DNA of 64,000 bases, from the NCBI RefSeq assembly GCF_036032445.1, contig NZ_CP107932.1:3598501-3662500 (forward strand). The letters are read 5' to 3'. The DNA comes from Nocardia sp. NBC_00416. Lineage in GTDB: Bacteria; Actinomycetota; Actinomycetes; Mycobacteriales; Mycobacteriaceae. This document shows, piece by piece, positions 38,929 through 49,721 of this stretch; the first letter of the stretch is position 1; each line of letters begins with the position of its first letter. Position numbers and translations under genes: made by a program. The notes beneath the pieces are model-generated. The model made no database searches. It was not told the DNA's origin and was given only the letters and a program-made list of their open reading frames with translations.

Positions 38929-39258
38929 GCGGCCTCCTCGTGGAAGGTTCGAGCGGCTGCCGGGAGCCGGGGGTTCGGACTTCGCGCAGTGTATCGGTCC
39001 GGCCCTGCGTCGAACCGCTCGTTGCGCAGGTCACTGTCGTTGCGCTGGTGGGATATCGCCCCGACGTTGCGGCCGGGCCGATGGCGAGCGGCGACGGGGC
39101 GCCGGGCGCCGGGCGGGACAGGAACACCGAGCTGTACCGGTCCCAGCGCGCCGATCGGCACGCGGACAGCCGGACTCGCCGGGGACCGGCCCGAACCTGC
39201 GGCGCGACAGCTGCCGCGGATGTGACGATGGGGCAGAAGGAACGGACGAAGGAGGATC
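38929..39258. other. Divergent promoter region between SnoaL-like gene and SDR
   Basis: About 330 bp without a gene. CGAGCGG near 38952 and CCGCTCG near 39016 are inverted with respect to each other, too far apart to call an operator. It must hold both promoters. Confidence 0.4.
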
Positions 39259-40080
39259 ATGGGCGAGCTGGACGGAAGGGTCGCGGTCATCACCGGCGGC
39301 GCCCGGGGGCAGGGGCGTGCGCACGCGACGGCGCTGGCCGCGGCGGGCGCCGATATCGTGCTGTGCGATATCGGCGGACCCGTCGCGAGCGTCCCCTATC
39401 CGCTGGCTTCGGAACAGGACCTGGCGGATACGGCGGCGCTGGTGACCCGGGCCGGACGTCGTTGTCTGCCCGTCACCGCCGATGTGCGCAGCCGGGAGCA
39501 GATGGACGCTGTCGCCGAACGCGCGATCGCCGAATTCGGTCGAATCGATATTCTGCTGGCCAACGCGGGTGTCGCCTCCAGCGGGCTGATCGCCGAGATG
39601 CCCGAACAGACCTGGCAGGACATGATCGATGTCAATCTGACGGGCGTCTTCCACAGCTTTCACGCCGTCGTGCCGCATATGGTCGAGCGCGGGTGGGGCC
39701 GGATCGTGGCGACCTCCTCGATCGTGGCGCGGATGGGGGCCCGGAAGTCGGGGCATTACGCGGCCGCCAAATGGGGTGTGGTCGGCCTGGTGAAATCGCT
39801 GGCGCTGGAGGTGGCGGAGCACGGCATCACCGTCAATGCGGTCCTGCCCTCGGGCGTGCAGACCGACATGATCTTGAATCCGGCCACCTACCGGGAGTTG
39901 CTGCCCGATATCGAGAATCCGACCGAGGCGGACGCGATGGCGATGTTCGAGGCCGGGGGCGGGCTGATCCAGCCCGCGGAGGTCTCGGAGCTGATCCTGC
40001 TGCTGGTCTCCGAGTCCGGCCGCCGATACAACGGTGAGGCGCTCACCATTTCCGGCGGGATGAGCGCCGGCACGATCTGA
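39259..40080 (+). CDS. SDR oxidoreductase, mycofactocin-coupled type
   Basis: 273 residues. The cofactor motif is TGGARGQGRAHA near residue 13; the RGQGR form and an inserted stretch (SEQDLADTAALVTRAGRR) after the second strand mark the mycofactocin-dependent group, which holds NAD tightly and regenerates it with mycofactocin. NANAGVA-type and YAAAKWG (Tyr-x3-Lys) catalytic elements are present. Substrates in this group are often terpene or steroid alcohols. It has a good ribosome site (GGAGG) and a terminator 15 bp downstream. Confidence 0.87.
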   Translation: MGELDGRVAVITGGARGQGRAHATALAAAGADIVLCDIGGPVASVPYPLASEQDLADTAALVTRAGRRCLPVTADVRSREQMDAVAERAIAEFGRIDILLANAGVASSGLIAEMPEQTWQDMIDVNLTGVFHSFHAVVPHMVERGWGRIVATSSIVARMGARKSGHYAAAKWGVVGLVKSLALEVAEHGITVNAVLPSGVQTDMILNPATYRELLPDIENPTEADAMAMFEAGGGLIQPAEVSELILLLVSESGRRYNGEALTISGGMSAGTI

Positions 40081-40094
40081 GCGCGGCGGCGCGC

Positions 40095-40117
40095 GGCGAG
40101 GGACCCCCGCCCTCGCC
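40095..40117 (+). terminator. Terminator between SDR and rox
   Basis: GGCGAGGG-ACCCCCG-CCCTCGCC, an 8-bp perfect stem with a 7-base loop, 15 bp after the SDR stop. Confidence 0.7.
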
Positions 40118-40202
40118 GAACTGCGCGGACAGATCCCGGAGCTGAATGCCCTTGTCCGGCATGTTGTCTCGGCCGAGTCGGCCTCCCCGGACCTGCGCGG
40201 AA

Positions 40203-42412
<2,210 letters not shown>

Positions 42413-42456
42413 CGGTATCCGATTGCTCAGTGGGAAAAGCTGTGGCATCATCCTAA

Positions 42457-42472
42457 TGCAACATTCGTCGCA
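42457..42472. promoter_or_regulatory. Imperfect palindrome TGCAACATTCGTCGCA
   Basis: A 16-bp dyad with 5 of 7 arm positions matching, in the tetR/ABC-F divergent promoter and inside the AT-richest part of it. Candidate TetR operator. Confidence 0.35.
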
Positions 42473-42487
42473 CTAGTGAGGTTGTCG

Positions 42488-42655
42488 ATGTTCTTCCGAA
42501 GCGTTCCCCCGGCCCTGCGGTCCCGCCCGGCCGCGTCGTCCTCGAATGCTTCGGAGAATCCCTGTGCCCACGCAGATCACCGCGCTCGCGGTCAGCAAGT
42601 CCTTCCACGGCCGGTGCGTTCTCGACGCCGTCAGCTGCTCGCTCGGCGCGGGTGA
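42488..42655 (+). other. Possible leader ORF and attenuator hairpin of the ABC-F gene
   Basis: An ATG at 42488 preceded by GAGG opens a 55-codon frame (MFFRSVPPALR...) that overlaps the ABC-F start in another frame. TCCGAAGC (42495-42502) inside it pairs perfectly with GCTTCGGA (42548-42555), which covers the ABC-F start region. Drug-stalled ribosomes on the leader could free the start, as in other ABC-F and erm leaders. No experimental evidence. Confidence 0.35.
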
Positions 42656-44180
42656 ACGCACCGGGATCGTCGGCGAGAACGGGTCCGGCAAGACGACCCT
42701 GCTACGCCTGTTCGCCGGGCGTGAACAGCCCGACCAGGGCGAGATCGTCGTGCACGCCGAAGGCGGCGTCGGTTACCTCGCGCAGGACGAACAACTCCCC
42801 GCACACCTGACCGTCCAGCAGGTCGTCGATCGATCCCTGAGCTACCTGCGCGACCTGGAGGCGCGCATGCGCCGGCTCGAGGTCGCGATGACCGCGGGCG
42901 ACGAGTCCGGACTGGCCGAATACGGCGAACTGTCCACGATCTTCGAACTGCGCGGCGGCTACGACGCCGACGCCCGGGTGGAACGTGCTCTGCACGGCCT
43001 CGGACTCGGGCTGGTCCCCCGCGCCCGCGCGGTCGGCGGGCTGTCCGGCGGCGAACAGGTCCGCTTGCGCCTGGCCGCCGTGCTGACGGCCGCACCCGAG
43101 GTGCTGTTGCTCGACGAGCCGACCAATCATCTCGACGACAACGCCCTGAACTGGCTGGAAGAGCATCTGCGGACCCGCCGCGGCACGACGGTGACGGTAT
43201 CGCACGACCGGGTCTTCCTCGAGCGGATCGCGACCGGCCTGCTGGAGGTCGACGCGGACCGGCAGCGTGTCGTCCGCTATGGCAACGGCTACAAGGGATT
43301 CCTGACCGAGAAGGCGGCCGCACGGGAGCGGTGGGTCCAGGCGCATACGCAATGGCAGGCCGATACGGACCGGTTGCGCGAGACCATCGCGACCACGGCG
43401 CGCCGGGTTGCTCCGGGACGGGCGATGAAGGACAACAACAAGATGGCCTACGACCGAGCGGGCGGACGGGTACAGCAGTCGCTGGCCGGCCGCGTCCGCA
43501 ATGCCGAGGAACGGTTGCGCCGCCTGCTCGCCGACCCCGTCCCGCCGCCGCCGGAACCGCTGCGGTTCGCCGCCGCTCCACGCGCCGGCCGGGTGCACGG
43601 TGCGGTGCTCGACGCGACCGGTATCGCGGTCGCGGGCCGCCTCGACCGGACCGATCTGACCGTCGCGGCGGGTGACCGCCTGCTGATCACCGGCCCGAAC
43701 GGCGCGGGCAAGACCACGCTGTTGCGCATTCTGGCCGGTGAACTCGCACCGGACAGCGGCGCTGTCGTGCGCCGCGGCCGGGTCGGTTATCTCGCGCAGG
43801 AGCCGCGCCCCGCCGAACCCGGGCAGACATTGCTGGCCGCGTTCGCCGCGGGCCGGCCGGGCGAGCTCACCGACTACACCGGAACACTGCTGTCGCTGGG
43901 ACTTTTCACCCGGGCCCAGTTCACGACGCACGTCGCGAACCTGTCCACCGGGCAGCGGCAGCGTCTCGCGCTGGCGCGGCTGGTCAGCGAACCGGCGGAG
44001 GTGCTGTTGCTCGACGAGCCCACCAACCATCTCTCACCCGGTCTCGTCGAGGAACTGGAAGCCGCACTGGCCGAGTACCGGGGCGCCCTCGTGGTCGTCA
44101 GCCACGACCGGCGGTTGCGCGAGCGCTGGCGCGGCGCCCACCTCGACCTGGGCGCGCTGGTCCCGGCCGACACCGTCTGA
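42546..44180 (+). CDS. ABC-F ribosomal protection protein
   Basis: 544 residues with two ABC domains and no membrane segments. First domain: Walker A GENGSGKTTLLR at residue 43, signature LSGGEQVRLRLAAVL, Walker B VLLLDEPTNHLDD. Second: GPNGAGKTTLLR near 380, LSTGQRQRLALARL and VLLLDEPTNHLSP. The inter-domain linker (about 250-330) is the arm that reaches the drug site in ARE-type ABC-Fs. It displaces macrolide, lincosamide or streptogramin drugs from the ribosome. Neighbours with Vat and a macrolide glycosyltransferase favour a resistance role over a housekeeping one. A GTG at 42564 is an alternative start. Confidence 0.88.
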   Translation: MLRRIPVPTQITALAVSKSFHGRCVLDAVSCSLGAGERTGIVGENGSGKTTLLRLFAGREQPDQGEIVVHAEGGVGYLAQDEQLPAHLTVQQVVDRSLSYLRDLEARMRRLEVAMTAGDESGLAEYGELSTIFELRGGYDADARVERALHGLGLGLVPRARAVGGLSGGEQVRLRLAAVLTAAPEVLLLDEPTNHLDDNALNWLEEHLRTRRGTTVTVSHDRVFLERIATGLLEVDADRQRVVRYGNGYKGFLTEKAAARERWVQAHTQWQADTDRLRETIATTARRVAPGRAMKDNNKMAYDRAGGRVQQSLAGRVRNAEERLRRLLADPVPPPPEPLRFAAAPRAGRVHGAVLDATGIAVAGRLDRTDLTVAAGDRLLITGPNGAGKTTLLRILAGELAPDSGAVVRRGRVGYLAQEPRPAEPGQTLLAAFAAGRPGELTDYTGTLLSLGLFTRAQFTTHVANLSTGQRQRLALARLVSEPAEVLLLDEPTNHLSPGLVEELEAALAEYRGALVVVSHDRRLRERWRGAHLDLGALVPADTV

Positions 44181-44222
44181 CGTGCGCCGCCCCGATCATC
44201 CGTTCACCCGAAGGAGTTCGCT

Positions 44223-44876
44223 GTGCCCGATGTTCTACCCGACCCGACCGTCCTGCACCCGATGCCCGGCCAGCCCCGCGTAATACTGCTGAAGCCGCTG
44301 GTCACCTCGCCGCTGATCGAGGTCGGCGAGTTCTCCTACTACGACGACCCCGATGATCCGTCCGCATTCGAAACCCGCAACGTGCTGTACCACTACGGCC
44401 CGGAGAAGCTCGTCATCGGAAAGTTCTGCGCGCTGGGCACCGGGGTGCGGTTCATCATGAACGGCGCGAACCACCGGATGGACGGCCCGTCGACCTTCCC
44501 GTTCCCCACCATGGGCGGCGCGTGGTCGGATCATTTCGACCTGCTCGCGGAGCTGCCGAACCGCGGCGACACCGTCGTCGGCAACGATGTCTGGTTCGGT
44601 TACGGCGTCACGGTGTTGCCGGGCGTGCGGATCGGCCACGGCGCCATCATCGGCGCGGGGTCCGTGGTCACCCGCGACGTTCCCGACTACGGCATCGTCG
44701 GCGGCAACCCGGCCCAGCTCATCCGCACCCGCTATCCCGACGGCGATATCGCCCGACTGCTCGCGATCGCCTGGTGGGACTGGCCGGTCGAGCACATCAC
44801 CGCGCATGTGCCCACGATCATGTCCGGCAGTGTCGCCGATCTCGCAGCCGCCGCCCCGGAAACCGCACGCGGATGA
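44223..44876 (+). CDS. vat: Vat-family streptogramin A O-acetyltransferase
   Basis: 217 residues, hexapeptide-repeat acetyltransferase. The segment RFIMNGANHRMDG holds the catalytic H84 exactly as in VatD; GDTVVGNDVWFGYGVTVLPG, VRIGHGAIIGAGSVVTRDVP and GIVGGNPAQLIRTR follow, then WWDWPVEHI. It acetylates the free hydroxyl of group A streptogramins. The GTG start at 44223 has AAGGAG upstream. It is 42 bp after the ABC-F stop on the same strand, so probably one transcript. The closely related CatB-like xenobiotic acetyltransferases are the main alternative. Confidence 0.88.
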   Translation: MPDVLPDPTVLHPMPGQPRVILLKPLVTSPLIEVGEFSYYDDPDDPSAFETRNVLYHYGPEKLVIGKFCALGTGVRFIMNGANHRMDGPSTFPFPTMGGAWSDHFDLLAELPNRGDTVVGNDVWFGYGVTVLPGVRIGHGAIIGAGSVVTRDVPDYGIVGGNPAQLIRTRYPDGDIARLLAIAWWDWPVEHITAHVPTIMSGSVADLAAAAPETARG

Positions 44877-45002
44877 GCGGTAGCCGAAATCTCCGTGCGC
44901 CGGTCCGGCGACGGCCCGCGTTCCGGCGCCTGCGGCCGCCGCGCCGAGTCCCCTGATCTGAGCCCCGCCCTGTCACCCCGGATCCCGAAACGAGGACCGC
45001 CC

Positions 45003-46169
45003 ATGCCTGTTCGCCGTACCCATATCGCCATGATCGGCATCCCGATCGTCAGCCATGTCCTGCCGAGCCTCGAGATCATCCGCGAGCTGGTTGCCCGCGG
45101 CCATCGGGTGACCTACGCCAACGATCCCACCGTCGGCGATCTGGTCGCGGCCACCGGCGCCGAACTGGTCGAATGCACCTCCACCCTGCCGGTCGCCGAC
45201 AACAACTGGCCCGACGATCCCATCGCGGCAATGGACCTCTTCCTGGACAACGCCGTCCCGGCCCTCCCGCAGTTGCGCGCGGCCTACGACGCGGACCCGG
45301 CGGACCTCTACCTCTACGACATCGGTGCCTACGCCGCACGCGCTCTCGCCGAATCGCAGAACCGCCCCGTGGTGCAGCTGTCCCCGACCTTTGTGGGCTG
45401 GAAGGGCTACGAGGACGAGGTGGGGGCACAGATCCGGCAGTTGCCGGGCGCGGACGCCCACCGGGCGAAGTTCGAACAATGGCTGACCGGCTGCGGGGCG
45501 ACGACCACGGATGTGGACGCCTTCTCCGGCCCGCCCAGCCGAGCCCTGGCCCTGATCCCCCGGGCGATGCAACCGCACGCCGACCAGGTCGACACCGAGA
45601 TCACCACCTTCGTCGGCCCCTGTCTCGGCCCCCTCGACGACTGGACCCGTCCCGCCGACGCCGAGAACGTCCTCCTGATCTCCTTGGGCTCCGCCTACAC
45701 CCGGCAACCGGAGTTCTACCGTCAGTGCCTGGCCGCCTTCGGCGACCTGCCCGATTGGCACGTGGTCCTCCAGATCGGCAAGTACACCGACCCAGCGGAA
45801 CTCGGCGAGATCCCGGGCAATATCGAAATGCACTCCTGGGTCCCGCAGCGAGCCATCCTGGAGAAGGCCGACGCCTTCGTCACCCACGCCGGGATGGGCG
45901 GCTCCAGCGAAGGACTGCTGGCGGGTGTGCCGATGATCGCGGCACCGCAGGGCGCCGAACAGTTCATGAACGCCGACCGGCTGGTGGAACTGGGCGTGGC
46001 CCGGCGCATCGATACGGAGGACGCCACCGCCGAGAACCTTCGGTCGGCATTGCACGAGCTCGTCACCGACCCGGAGGTCGCCGACCGGTCGGCGCGGCTA
46101 CGCGCCGAAACGCGAGCCGAGGGCGGCACCGGGCGTGCCGCCGACCTCATCGAGAACATGCTGAGCTGA
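45003..46169 (+). CDS. Macrolide glycosyltransferase (GT1, MGT/OleD type)
   Basis: 388 residues, GT-B fold. The acceptor domain begins IAMIGIPIVSHVLPSLEIIRELVARGHRVTYA. The donor-binding domain has SWVPQRAILEKADAFVTHAGMGGSSEGLLAGVPMIAAP and then GAEQFMNADRLVELG, the MGT signature. Such enzymes attach glucose or galactose from UDP-sugar to the desosamine hydroxyl of macrolides and inactivate them. It follows vat on the same strand, completing a run of macrolide/streptogramin functions. The ATG at 45003 gives the family start. A glycosyltransferase acting on a natural metabolite remains possible. Confidence 0.88.
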   Translation: MPVRRTHIAMIGIPIVSHVLPSLEIIRELVARGHRVTYANDPTVGDLVAATGAELVECTSTLPVADNNWPDDPIAAMDLFLDNAVPALPQLRAAYDADPADLYLYDIGAYAARALAESQNRPVVQLSPTFVGWKGYEDEVGAQIRQLPGADAHRAKFEQWLTGCGATTTDVDAFSGPPSRALALIPRAMQPHADQVDTEITTFVGPCLGPLDDWTRPADAENVLLISLGSAYTRQPEFYRQCLAAFGDLPDWHVVLQIGKYTDPAELGEIPGNIEMHSWVPQRAILEKADAFVTHAGMGGSSEGLLAGVPMIAAPQGAEQFMNADRLVELGVARRIDTEDATAENLRSALHELVTDPEVADRSARLRAETRAEGGTGRAADLIENMLS

Positions 46170-46289
46170 CAATCGCCATGGGCAGCGAACTTTGGGAGCA
46201 CAATGACCCCATGAATCCGAGTCGACACCGCGGTAAGAGAATTCGTACGACGGTCCGGCGCGGGCTCGCCAACAGGGTCGGCCGATAAC

Positions 46290-47774
46290 GTGTTCCTCGG
46301 AATCGATATCGGCACCTCCAGTTCCAAGGGTGTCTTGGTGTCGTCGGACGGCACTATCGTCGCCGAGGCCGTACGTGCGCACAGCGTATCGACGCCCTTC
46401 CCCGGCTGGGCCGAACAAGATGCGGAATCGGTCTGGTGGTCGGACTTCGTCTCGATCGTCGGTGAGCTGATCGCGGTCGGTAAGCCACTGGACGCATTGG
46501 CTGTCAGTGGAATCGGGCCGTGTCTGTTGCCGACGGATCGCGCGGGCACGCCGTTGCGCCCCGCGATCCTGTACGGGATCGATACCCGCGCCACCTCCGA
46601 GGTAGCCGAACTGAACGAAGAATTCGGCGCGGACGCGATCCTGGCCCACGGCGGATCGCCTTTGACCAGTCAGGCGCTCGGTCCGCGGCTACGCTGGCTG
46701 GCACGTCACGAGCCGCGGGTGTTCGACGGTACCGAGCTGATCTTGATGGCGGGTTCATTTCTGATCCATCGCCTCACCGGCGCATATGTTCTCGACCACC
46801 AGTCGGCGAGCCAGTGCAATCCGCTCTACGACCTCCACCGGCGAGAATGGTCCATCGACTGGGCCGAGAAGATCGCCCCTGGGATCGCGCTTCCCGATTT
46901 GTGCTGGTCCAACGAGGTGATCGGATGGGTTACCGATGCCGCTGCCGCCGCCACCGGACTACCCGCGGGCCTGCCCGTGACGGGTGGCGCTATAGACGCG
47001 TGGGCGGAGGCCGTCAGCGTGGGTGTGTCCGCACCCGGAGACACCATGCTCATGTACGGGACGACCATGTTCCTCAGCCAGGTCGTCACAACTCCGCATC
47101 CGCACCCTGGCCTGTGGAATGTCGACGGAACCCTGCCCGCGACATATATGCTCGCGGCCGGTATGGCTACCTCGGGCGCCGTCACAGACTGGCTTCGCAA
47201 CCTGTTCGGCGGTGAGTTCGCCGAGCTGAGCGCGGCGGCCGCAGACGTTCCGGCGGGTAGTCGCGGGTTGCTCGTCCTGCCCTATTTCGCCGGCGAACGG
47301 ACGCCGCTGTTCGATCCCGACGCCCGGGGCATGATCGCCGGTCTCACTCTTTCGCACGGCCGCGCGGAGCTCTATCGTGCGGTACTCGAGGGCATCGCGT
47401 ACGGCGTCAGGCACAATCTCGAGGCCATGACCGAGGCCGGAGCCCGGGCGACCAGGTTGGTCGCGGTGGGCGGCGGAACCCGGGGCGGACTATGGACTCG
47501 AATCGTCAGCGACGTCACCGGCTCGGCCCAGCAGATCCCGGCCGAGACCATCGGAGCGTGTCTCGGTGATGCGAAGCTGGCAGCGGAGGCGATGGGCGTT
47601 GATACCAGTGCCTGGAACCCGATCACAGATACCGTTGTTCCCGACCCGAGCACAGGCTCGAACTACGCATCGTTCTACCGGCACTATCGCTCGCTGTATG
47701 AGACCACCAGCGAGACTGCGCATTTCCTCGCGGAACAGCAGCACCGAGCGGCATCCGGCCGGACCTCCCGATAG
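46290..47774 (+). CDS. FGGY-family carbohydrate kinase (xylulokinase-like)
   Basis: 494 residues, full-length. The N-terminal phosphate loop is GIDIGTSSSKG at residues 4-14; the second domain has GGAIDAWAEAVSVGV, LPYFAGERTPLFDPDARG and the adenosine site VAVGGGTRGGLWTRIVSDV. It phosphorylates a pentulose or similar sugar alcohol/ketose. A HUMPS domain three kilobases downstream on the same strand acts on such phosphates in ulaD-type pathways, so a sugar-acid or ketose route is plausible. The start is a GTG at 46290. An AT-rich inverted repeat lies five bases past its stop. Confidence 0.9.
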   Translation: MFLGIDIGTSSSKGVLVSSDGTIVAEAVRAHSVSTPFPGWAEQDAESVWWSDFVSIVGELIAVGKPLDALAVSGIGPCLLPTDRAGTPLRPAILYGIDTRATSEVAELNEEFGADAILAHGGSPLTSQALGPRLRWLARHEPRVFDGTELILMAGSFLIHRLTGAYVLDHQSASQCNPLYDLHRREWSIDWAEKIAPGIALPDLCWSNEVIGWVTDAAAAATGLPAGLPVTGGAIDAWAEAVSVGVSAPGDTMLMYGTTMFLSQVVTTPHPHPGLWNVDGTLPATYMLAAGMATSGAVTDWLRNLFGGEFAELSAAAADVPAGSRGLLVLPYFAGERTPLFDPDARGMIAGLTLSHGRAELYRAVLEGIAYGVRHNLEAMTEAGARATRLVAVGGGTRGGLWTRIVSDVTGSAQQIPAETIGACLGDAKLAAEAMGVDTSAWNPITDTVVPDPSTGSNYASFYRHYRSLYETTSETAHFLAEQQHRAASGRTSR

Positions 47775-47779
47775 AGCGC

Positions 47780-47819
47780 GAAACAGATTGAGGAGAGATG
47801 TTGTCGCACAATCTGTTTC
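47780..47819. promoter_or_regulatory. Perfect 11-bp inverted repeat enclosing a ribosome site and ATG
   Basis: GAAACAGATTG faces CAATCTGTTTC with an 18-base loop that contains AGGAGAG and an ATG (47798). It could be the kinase terminator, a translational switch, or a recombination site; it stands exactly where the caspase-like domain begins in mid-fold. Confidence 0.6.
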
Positions 47820-47856
47820 ATGCTTACATCGAACCTATGGGGGCGGCGCCCACTAT

Positions 47857-49668
47857 GTGCTGGGTGACTCGAACACCGATGTTCCCGACCTCACGCAGGT
47901 CTACGGCGGCTGTGTGCTCACCTCTGCGGCACGGGATGAGCTCGCTCTCGCTCCTGCAGGAGAAGCCCACACCGCGTTCACCGGTGAATTCATCCGCTTG
48001 CTCAACGAGGGGGATCCGCAGGGGCCACCGGAGCTCACGCTGCGCGATGCCTATCAATACCTCGGCCGGGTCCTGCCCGCTCGTGGAGTTCCGCGCCCCC
48101 ATCAGCGCGCGAGCGAATGGATCGATGATCTCGTCCTGGCGCCGAATCCGGCCTACCGCAACCTTGCGCTGAAAGACAGTTCACACGACGGTGCGACCAC
48201 ACTGGGCGCCAACTCCGCCGAGCGCACCCGGATTCTCGTGGATTCGATCGGTCACCGGCAGCAGCGCTTGCCCTACCTCCCGAACCGTGCGGATTCCGAC
48301 CATTTCCGGGAATTCCTCGACTCGCCGTCCCGGGTCTACGCGATAAAAGGCGGCGGCGGCCGGGGAAAAAGCATGCTCGTGGGCCACCTCGCGCAAACAG
48401 TGGCGAACGAGGCGGACTTCCAGCTCCATACTCTGGACTCGTGGGATACCACCCGCACGAACCTGGGTTCGGAGATCCTTCGATACGCATCGATCCCGGA
48501 CGGCGACGATGCCCTGCTCACCTTGGAAGGGGCATGCGCGCACCTATCACGCCCGTTCGTCGTGATCATCGACGGCCTCAGTTCACAAGCTCAGCTGGAC
48601 AGAATCGGCCGCCAGATCGACAGCGTCCTCCGGCAGGTCAGCGCTGTCAGATTTCGGTTCGCCCTGGCGATTCGCACACCCCCCGATGTCGAATTCTCCC
48701 CGTTCCCAGTTCTGGCCGCGTCCCTGTACGAGCCGTCTCCTGGCACCTCTTATATGGTCCCCGACTGGGATACGCGAACCGCGAGAGAGGCGTGGAACAG
48801 GTCGCGCGGAGACGCCGAGCCGTCGTTCACGGACCTGCCCGAGTCGATCCAACAGCTGGCCCGCCTTCCGCTGTACATGGAGTTGGTCAAGACGGCCGGC
48901 AGCGGCACGGATCTTCGAGAAATCAACGCCTTCCGCCTGATCGATCATTGTGTCCGTTCCATCCTGCGAGCATCGGGCCAGGACGTGGACCGGGCGCTCG
49001 AGGTTCTGCAGGATCTCGCCGAACGAGAGCTCGGTCATCTGGTGCCCGGCCAACTCGTCGATTCGACGAATACGGACTCACCCGGTCATGACGTCTCCGC
49101 CCGAATGATTTCGGCCGTCGACCTGTCACCGTTGACGCAGTCGGCCTCGTCGGGTCGTTTGGCTTTCGGTCACGACATCATTCGTGAGTACGCGCTCGCG
49201 ACTCGCATAGCACAGCTGATGGTGGCGCGCGGGCGCACCAGTGCGACGATCGCCGCGTTGAACGAGCTGGCGATTCAGAGCACGACGTCGGCCACCGCCC
49301 GAGGGCTGTTCGAGTTCGTCGTCTACGCGATCGACGCTCATTCACCAGAACTCGCGGCCGCTTTCGCGCTGGCGCCCAGCATCGGGGTGTCCACAACGCT
49401 GCCGACAATGCTGCGGCTCGCCCGTGCGGGTACTCAGTTCGCCAGTGACGAGGTGCTGATCTCCTGTGCGAAGCGCTGCTCCAGCGATAAGGCGATCGAG
49501 GTGGCACGGTCGCTGCTGAGAATCCCGAATATCGTGGCAGCGCTGGGTGACGGGTACGCGCCTTGGCTGCTGAATGCTCTCAGCCGGTTCGGTGCAAGAA
49601 TTTGGACAGACGCTGTGGCCCACCTGGAGGCGACGTTGGACATCCGAGATCTCGAGACGAGGGCATAG
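47857..49668 (+). CDS. Caspase-like C-terminal half fused to a P-loop NTPase (N-terminally truncated)
   Basis: 603 codons from the GTG at 47857. Residues 1-100 match the second half of EACC1-type caspase (peptidase C14) domains: GGCVLTSAARDELALAP, HTAFTGEFIRLLNEGDP, ELTLRDAYQYLGRVLPARGV, then PRPHQRASEW. The half with the catalytic His and Cys is absent. Walker A is KGGGGRGKS near residue 164 and Walker B FVVIIDGLSSQ; a winged-helix/repeat region follows. The frame ends at 49668 but the same protein continues in another frame. Probably a broken NTP-dependent immune or cell-death type protein; activity as a protease is not expected. The true start is uncertain. Confidence 0.65.
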   Translation: MLGDSNTDVPDLTQVYGGCVLTSAARDELALAPAGEAHTAFTGEFIRLLNEGDPQGPPELTLRDAYQYLGRVLPARGVPRPHQRASEWIDDLVLAPNPAYRNLALKDSSHDGATTLGANSAERTRILVDSIGHRQQRLPYLPNRADSDHFREFLDSPSRVYAIKGGGGRGKSMLVGHLAQTVANEADFQLHTLDSWDTTRTNLGSEILRYASIPDGDDALLTLEGACAHLSRPFVVIIDGLSSQAQLDRIGRQIDSVLRQVSAVRFRFALAIRTPPDVEFSPFPVLAASLYEPSPGTSYMVPDWDTRTAREAWNRSRGDAEPSFTDLPESIQQLARLPLYMELVKTAGSGTDLREINAFRLIDHCVRSILRASGQDVDRALEVLQDLAERELGHLVPGQLVDSTNTDSPGHDVSARMISAVDLSPLTQSASSGRLAFGHDIIREYALATRIAQLMVARGRTSATIAALNELAIQSTTSATARGLFEFVVYAIDAHSPELAAAFALAPSIGVSTTLPTMLRLARAGTQFASDEVLISCAKRCSSDKAIEVARSLLRIPNIVAALGDGYAPWLLNALSRFGARIWTDAVAHLEATLDIRDLETRA

Positions 49669-49721
49669 CCGACGCCGGAACACTGAACGACAGCCTGACA
49701 TCGCATATTATCGACCGGCTG

